A DNA stretch of 64,000 nt, from contig JAUJPP010000005.1 of assembly GCA_030562195.1 (NCBI GenBank), positions 17,657,106-17,721,105 on the forward strand. Direction: 5' to 3'. The stretch's first letter is position 1. Every line of letters begins with the position of its first letter. Positions 57,601 to 64,000 of this stretch are shown piece after piece. The position numbers and the translations under genes were made by a program. The notes below the pieces were generated by a model. The model searched no databases, was not told the origin of the DNA, and was given only the letters and a program-made list of their open reading frames with translations. Origin of the DNA: Nipponacmea schrenckii. Lineage: Eukaryota > Mollusca > Gastropoda > Lottiidae.

Positions 57601-60600
57601 ACAATCCGATCATCAAATATTTACAGTTAAATTTAATATTTTTTATGAAGTTACAAATGCTGATTTTTAGTTAACTTTCACTGACAGTGTGTCGCAGCTA
57701 CCAATCGCCCCGGTCTGAGATGGTAATCAGGACTCGCTACAGATTTTGGGTTGAAGGATGGAGATTAGATTCAAAATACAATTTATTACACACATATAAT
57801 TTGCAATAAATTATGTGGTTTCACATCATCAAGAAGTACCATGTCATCAAGAAGTACCATATGGACATTAACGAACTAGTCACAGATACTTCTATTCACC
57901 ATTAAAATATGGGACACTCATCGCTTTCACCACAATGTTAGCAGTACAGCTACAATTGCAACAACGTTACAATAACATTCATTCCAAGTACTGAAATTTA
58001 CTAGCCCTGATATAATAATAATAAATCCTATTGACAATAAATTACTTAACAGAATATTTTCAACGTAGTAACTTGCAGGATAAAACATCCAACATCCATG
58101 GTCTGCACCCAGATAATAAGATCAAAACATAAAATAGAATGAGTGACAAATATTAATCACACACTTAGACAATTAGCCGAAGTTACAAAAACATACAATT
58201 GAAACATAATTACCAGTTTGTGGAATAGGGCAACCATACCAACGACTAACGCTCCAAGCATCTCACATGCGGGTACTGGGCTTTACATTCACTGCCAGTT
58301 TTGTATACATCCGAAATTCATGCTCAACCAATGGGACACTGCACGAGGTCACCTTATAAAATTTACTACAACCAACCACACAACAATTATTTACACCATG
58401 TGATAAACAAAATAGTTTAACTATACAAACCAATACTTTGCCAATTAACTGCCAGCTGATAAATATATATATATCAATTAATAACTATGCCACAGTATTT
58501 ACAATGCAACCAAAATAAAGTGTCTAATGCTACTCAGAATACACAGTTTGTTCGATTTACAAAATCAATTTTAGGGGGTGGCTGTGTCACTAAAGACTGT
58601 AAATTAAGAGACAAATAAAAGCTAATAAAAAAAACGCAACAAAAATTTGATCTTAATTTATTATGCTTTTCCCCCGAAATGAAAAAGGTATATTTATTCT
58701 GAAATTTTATGTTAATGCTAATACGCAGTTTTCAAAATGGTTGTGAACTATGTTCATATGTGATATTTCTTTGTAAGAACCATACATAGTTTCGTGTGTG
58801 CTTTGTTAGACATTTTAAATTAAATTCAACTTTATATTGATTTGTGGTATTTTTCATCCAAAAACACAAATGTTTGTTATTATTGAAGATTTATAAGATG
58901 TATATTCTTTTCTCTTCAGATAAAACAAAGAAAGTCACAGATATCAAGACATTTGATACTTATGAAGACGGTAAGTTAGATCTTCAATGCCTTCTTATTC
59001 TTAGGAAATAGAAATTCTGGATATTTGTAGGGATTGCTGGAATATGATTCATGGAAACAAGTTTGATAAAGTTCAGGATGTATTCCACTCATGCCCAAAT
59101 ATATAGGATAATTCAAAATGGCGGAGAAGTATCTGCTTCCATACCCTTTGATTGAGTACACAATATGGAAGAGACTAAATCTAAACACTCCAGACAGTGC
59201 AATTCTTAACAGCAACTTTATGTACTTTATTATTATCATTCAAGAATGAGCCCTATTGACAATTTGACAAAAAAAACGAAAATTTCAGTATAAGTTATTG
59301 CTCTTGTTCTTGAAAACATGTTCAATTTTTAGCTTTGAGCACTCTAAAAGGCACATTTCTTCATGACTTTGGTGAAACTTGGTACAATTATTATTCATCA
59401 CCCTAGGATGAACCCTATTTAAGATAAAATAAAATATTTACATGTAGTATAAGTTATTGCTCTTGTTCTTGAAAACATGTTCAATTTTTAGCTTTGAGCA
59501 CTCTAAAAGGCACATTTCTTCATGACTTTGGTGAAACTTGGTACAATTATTATTCATCACCCTAGGATGAACCCTATTTAAGATAAAATAAAATATTTAG
59601 TATAAGTTATTGCTCTTGTTCTTGAAAACATGTTCAATTTTTAGCTTTGAGCACTCTAAAAGGCACATTTCTTGATGATTTCGGTGAAACTTGGTACAAT
59701 TATTATTCATCACCCAAGGATGAACCCTATTTAAGATAAAATAAAATATTTAGTATAAGTTATTGCTCTTGTTCTTGAAAACATGTTCAATTTTTAGCTT
59801 TGAGCACTCTAAAAGGCAGATTTCTTGATGATTTCGGTGAAACTTGGTACAATTATTATTCATCACCCAAGGATGAACCCTATTTAAGATAAAATAAAAA
59901 TATTTAGTATAAGTTATTGCTCTTGTTCTTGAAAACGTGTTGAATTTCTAGCTTTTGAGCACTCTAGAAAGCACACTTCTTGATGATTTTGGTGAAACTT
60001 GGTGCAATTCACCCTAGGATGAACCCTATTTAAGATAAAAAAAAAAACAATCAAAATCTAAAATAGTGCTTTTGTTAAGATTTTAGTTTGAAACACTGTA
60101 GAGTGAAAATTTCTTGCTAGTTTTTGACAAAAATTGTTAATGATCATCCTAAAAGGATTGGAAGAAGTGTTTGACTCAAGGTTAAATATTGATTGTAACA
60201 ACTGTCAAATTTTCTTATTTGACAGCAAAACTGCTAGTTTGCATATGTTACCTTGTCTGGCAAGTTATCTTATTGGTTTTTCAGAAGCTCCTCTGATACG
60301 CTTTCTCAAGAAAACCGTTCCAGAAAATGGCATCATATTGGCTGTCAGTTTTGATGATGCTTCTCAGAGGTAAGGCAGGAATATTTGTAGGTATTTTTAT
60401 CCAGTATTATTTTGTTTAGTTTTGATTTTCATACAAATTTTTAATGAAGATTGGTTCTTTCATGAGAGTAACACTCACAAACATAATGTACAACTTTTTT
60501 TGAATCGTTTTTGGAATTTTTAAATCAAATTTTAAAGAAGGGTTCATTAATGTTTCAACTAAGCCTTCAAATAACATTTAAAGTTCTATAAATGGATGTA

Positions 60601-63600
60601 GGCCTAAATGTGATTTGTTGACTTTATTGAAATATTAGCCCCTTTCAAAATGGTGAACTATATTTGTGTGTGTTATTGCCATGTAAGAACCTGACATAGA
60701 TTTGTATGTTTTTTAGTAGTCATTCTGGTACTAGAAATTATATCATTTCACTTCACCAACAAATAGTAAAACTTAATGAGTGGTATTTTAACATAATTTG
60801 TCTGTTTCTAGTTTAAAAGAAGACAGTAGAAGGTGGTTAAAGTTGTATGGTAGTAAATCTATTTCTGATTTAGGTTATCGTGAGGGATTTTTGATGGTAG
60901 GACAACGTGGTTTAAATGAGGGATTGGCTGTAGAATTTGTAAGTTACTCTCAGTTTGTTTTGTGCCACTTCTCTTACTAATTTCAATCTATTTTTAACCT
61001 TGTCACACTACCAAGATACATGAAAACCGCACATTGATGAGGTATTATCATATCTGTGTAGTCAACCTTAGTGAACATTTGGCTAAGCCTGTGCCAGTGC
61101 TTTCAGTTGAATAGTCCCTTTTTACGTTTCAAACTGCCGCAATTACGGTGATTAAATACATTGATGCAGGTGTCAAATTAATAATATATCCACATACCCT
61201 TACTTCAAGTTTGATCCAATAAATTTTAAAAAATTTCATGTTATATATTTTGATTTTGTTGAAAATGGTTATCAATAAATGTCAACAAAATGTAAAACTA
61301 AAAAAAAAAAAATTAATGAATCAATACATTATTACGTCATGTTGTTGCATTCCTACATGCTCTGATATGTGACCTCCAGGGTAACTGCATTGTATGTGAA
61401 TGTTTTTCTTGTCCAAGGGTTCAATTAAGACAAATACAGTAGAAATATATTAGTATACACTTTGATTCAGTCGTAATTTGGTTTATATTTTTAGGTAGTT
61501 AAGAAAAGAAATGCAGCATTTGCCCCTTTTGTAGAGAAAGCTGGCTGTTTTGATATTCCTTGTAAGTCTTTATTATATTCTGATTTAAAATTAGATTATA
61601 GGTTGATAGGTGGAATTGGACAGATACCTTAAAGACATGTTAAGGCTAGACAGTACACGAGAATTCAAATTTTTAATTTATCACTTGAGATGGTGTTTAG
61701 AGAGCTTACATCATTCAATTAGCATTAAAAACAAATAAGAAAAAGTTTTTGTAGTTAAGAGTTGATTTTTAGCTTTGGTAACCATGGAAACGTCGAAAAA
61801 AGTCGCAAATTTCAAACCACGATATCTCTAACCCTAATTAAGATAATTGAAATCTGTAAAAGCCAAAATAAAGCTTATAACAATACTAAGAGATCTTCAG
61901 AGGCTTTTTTTGATACAATGAATATTTTGACTGTGACCACAGTGGGAAGAAAATAACCCAAAATTCGACATTCAAACGCTCATATTTTCAAAACTATTAT
62001 AGATATCCAAAATCCCTTCTGAAGATTTCTTGGTAATCAAGTGAGCTTTATTGTGCCCAAATTTGACATCTCTATGATAAAAACTGTGGGAGATATCATG
62101 GCTCAAAACAATTTTTTTACAAAATGAGAAAAAAGACTTTGAAGTTCAAGTGTTTATATTTTTAAAACTTTTTCATATATGACTTTGAATCCTATTGAGG
62201 ATTTATTCATAATTATATAAACTTTAATGTGTTAAAATTTGACAGCTCTATCTTTAAAACTCTAGTTGTACTAGTAGTAGAAGTAGCAGAAACATTGTCA
62301 ATTGAACAACATAGCATGTATTATTAGTATTGACTTCTATATAGCAGAGTTTATTATTTCTTGCAATGATTCATTGACTATGTTTGTTCTTTGTTTTTCC
62401 CATAGTAATACCACAGATTCCGTTTTTTTTTTAACCATTTTTAAGAAATAAGTTCATTTAAATGAGAAAATTACGAAAAAAAACTAAGAAAATACGGTAA
62501 ATGTCCCGTACGTAAAAATTCGTAGACTCGTTTATCACGCATTGAACATTTTCCTATGTCAGTAGCGACTAGTCCGATCGTGTCTACATTATTGTCCAAG
62601 TGCGCATGCTCACTAATAGATGGCGCTGCATAAAACATGCGCAATACAAAATTTATCTCATTATATATTCATTGCCCTCAATTATTTATTCTATTGAACT
62701 CGGTCATTCCAAATATGGTATTACTCGTGTATTTTGTAGTCGGCTTCTGTCGGTGATTACCGGAGCTAGCATTAATAATCAGAGTTATCTCCCTTTTACG
62801 GAAATAGCCACAATCACCAGCTTTCAACCGGTATCAACAACATGGCTTCCAATACATTGTCGGAGAAGTTATGGACATTTAAAATACGTCTATTTTGGCG
62901 TTATTTTTATACAATAATCATTTTCTGGTCGTTGTTAGGAAGATAAAAACATGATTTTCGGTGACTAAATAAATGTTTTTGAGAAATAAAATGGATTGAT
63001 CGTATTTAGAAGATATTAAATAAGTTGAAACTATGAAAATGTAATTTTTGATTTTTTTTTAATTTTTGTCCAATTCTCGTGTACTGTCTAGCCTTAAATC
63101 AACTATTAAAGGGATTGTAAAGAGGTTTTCTAAATTTTTAAAGAGGTTTTCTAAATTTTTAAAGAGGTTTTCTAAATTTTTAAAGAGGTTTTCTAAATTT
63201 TTAAAGAGGTTTTCTAAATTTATTGTATGTATGAGGTTTTCTAAATTTTTAAAGAGGTTTTCTAAATTTATTGTATGTATGAGGTTTTCTAAAATTTTAA
63301 AGAGGTTTTCTAAATTTGTTATATGTATGAGGTTTTCTAGATTTTTAAAGAGGTTTTCTAAATTTCTTATATGTATAGGGGATACTGATAGCATCAATTT
63401 TGCACCATTCGAATTTTCAATAACATGTTCCTGCAATTCTAAAATGTCTAAACTTGGTCAAATTGAGTCTATGTTCATCAGTGGACTTCAAAACTATATG
63501 AAAAAATCCTTCTATTAGAAATAAAGATTATAATTCTTAAAACTAAGTAATTCTGAAACTCAAGTTCTTCAATTATTACTGAGTTTAATGCATTTATCTT

Positions 63601-63945
63601 TAGTCATGGCAACTGGTAAGTCCAACCAATGAATATGAAATACTGTTATTAACCAAGTTTGAGACTCTAAATTTTACGTCCATTCCAAGAGGTGGTAAAC
63701 CTTTAAAACCCCGTTTCAGACGATAGTACAGGTAAATAATAAAATATATTTATATTGACAGTGGGACAACAACATAGTGTAGAGTTATTATTACCTGATG
63801 TAGTATATAAAGCTCAGATCAGTATGGGTCAGGTGTTATTAAATTGTGGGTATGAAGGAGTTTGTAAAACAGACAGTTTCCCAGTTCGTATTGATACCGG
63901 ACAATCCGAACAAATATCATTTCAAATCTGTGTTAATGGACATAT
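54646..63945 (+). CDS. FAM3: FAM3/ILEI (PANDER-like) domain type II membrane protein, 5' part of gene, 10 exons
   Basis: Exons: 54646-54709, 55210-55287, 56131-56175, 56396-56498, 57235-57293, 58920-58970, 60285-60369, 60812-60938, 61495-61561, 63762-63945. All have matching phases; about 287 residues are visible and the last exon ends in phase 2, so the gene continues beyond the window. The N-terminus is a basic cytosolic tail followed by one hydrophobic segment (FVLVLICLCVLVYCITSLF, residues ~26-44), a signal anchor typical of Golgi or secretory type II proteins. The FAM3 domain follows, with its cysteines (SCGVTC, PTICYDGK, AGCFDIP) and the motifs GRGLNILLV, FDTYED, VSFDDAS and LGYREGFLMVG. 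FAM3 proteins are small secreted factors of about 225-235 aa, but here an unrecognised extension (exon 10) follows the last conserved Cys. POMGNT1 has a related stem domain and is the main alternative, but the cysteine pattern favours FAM3. Confidence 0.8.
57294..58919. other. FAM3-like gene intron without recognised content
   Basis: The 1.6-kb intron between exons 5 and 6 shows no ORF with support and no repeat family that I can name. The segment 57690-58600 is somewhat richer in G+C than its flanks and may be an unclassified insertion. Confidence 0.4.
59225..60275 (+). mobile_element. Helentron-like element with ~155-bp tandem cores, ending just before FAM3-like exon 7
   Basis: About five direct units of 152-159 bp (AGCTTTGAGCACTCTAAAAG... 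to ...TAAGTTATTGCTCTTGTTCT). The 3' end TGCATATGTTACCTTGTCTGGCAAGTTATCTTA has the family hairpin (CTTGTC/TGGCAAG). The 5' hairpin end is absent, so the copy is truncated. Confidence 0.75.
61644..63093. mobile_element. 1450-bp non-autonomous TTAA-target DNA transposon
   Basis: TTAA at 61640-61643 and 63094-63097. Inside, perfect 22-bp terminal inverted repeats begin GGCTAGACAGTACACGAGAA and end TTCTCGTGTACTGTCTAGCC. TTAA target duplication is typical of piggyBac and Kolobok superfamilies. No transposase ORF: the longest ORF inside (about 105 codons) has no recognisable motif. Confidence 0.88.
63110..63370. repeat. 21-bp minisatellite (AAAGAGGTTTTCTAAATTTT)
   Basis: About ten 21-bp units, some expanded by ATTGTATGTATG. 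Because 21 is a multiple of three, long ORFs appear on both strands but are not genes. It starts directly next to the TTAA element. Confidence 0.9.
63371..63715 (+). repeat. Unclassified interspersed repeat ('AAACTAAGTAAT' family), longest copy
   Basis: In order: ATACTGATAGCATCAATTTT, CTAAACTTGGTCAAATTGAG, GTTCATCAGTGGACTTC, AAAACTAAGTAATTCTG, TTTAGTCATGGCAACTGGTA and CCAAGAGGTGG. It suggests a family consensus of about 350-500 bp without coding capacity. Confidence 0.65.
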
Positions 63946-64000
63946 GTAAGTATTTTTTTAACTTTCAGTCTGATTAAAATTAATTGACTGTGTTCATTAA

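Noticed and set aside
62600..62917. 105-codon ORF inside the TTAA element
   Set aside because: No transposase motif or similarity; the element looks non-autonomous.
63059..63518. Overlapping repetitive ORFs of 125 and 150 codons
   Set aside because: Translation of a 21-bp minisatellite.

Overview
This is an AT-rich, intron-rich metazoan genomic window. It is most likely from a mollusc or another lophotrochozoan. That guess rests on protein similarity and on mobile elements with ~160-bp core tandem repeats next to tetranucleotide repeats, which resemble the 'pearl'/Helentron-type elements described from molluscs; the species is not determined. All three host genes lie on the + strand, with short exons and consensus GT..AG introns. 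I rebuilt the gene models by hand, following splice phase from exon to exon.

Region by region. (1) 1-34608: the 3' part of a voltage-gated calcium channel alpha-2/delta subunit gene (CACNA2D1/2-like), 36 visible exons, about 1029 residues to the stop; its first exons lie upstream of the window. The introns hold several unrelated minisatellites, SINEs, pogo/Tigger-type elements and Helentron-like repeats. (2) 34609-38950: intergenic, with a minus-strand tRNA-derived SINE. (3) 38951-49460: a complete 11-exon gene for CCNB1IP1/HEI10, the Zip3-family RING protein of meiotic crossover control, 275 aa. Its second intron carries a 5.2-kb DNA transposon in the opposite orientation, with ~320-bp terminal inverted repeats and one uninterrupted ORF of about 1447 codons (zinc-binding N-terminus, putative transposase core, XPG/FEN-like nuclease, CXC cysteine-rich motif). 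The best match I can recall is the AcademX type. (4) 49461-54645: intergenic, with a large inverted repeat, a SINE fragment and a dead GIY-YIG retroelement fragment. (5) 54646-window end: the 5' part of a type II membrane protein with a FAM3/ILEI (PANDER-like) domain and an unrecognised C-terminal extension; 10 exons are visible and the gene runs off the window.

The genes do not form a pathway. The most notable items are the apparently intact transposon nested inside an older repeat within HEI10, and two places in CACNA2D where an exon end plus its 5' splice site has been tandemly duplicated, in one case about 25 times.
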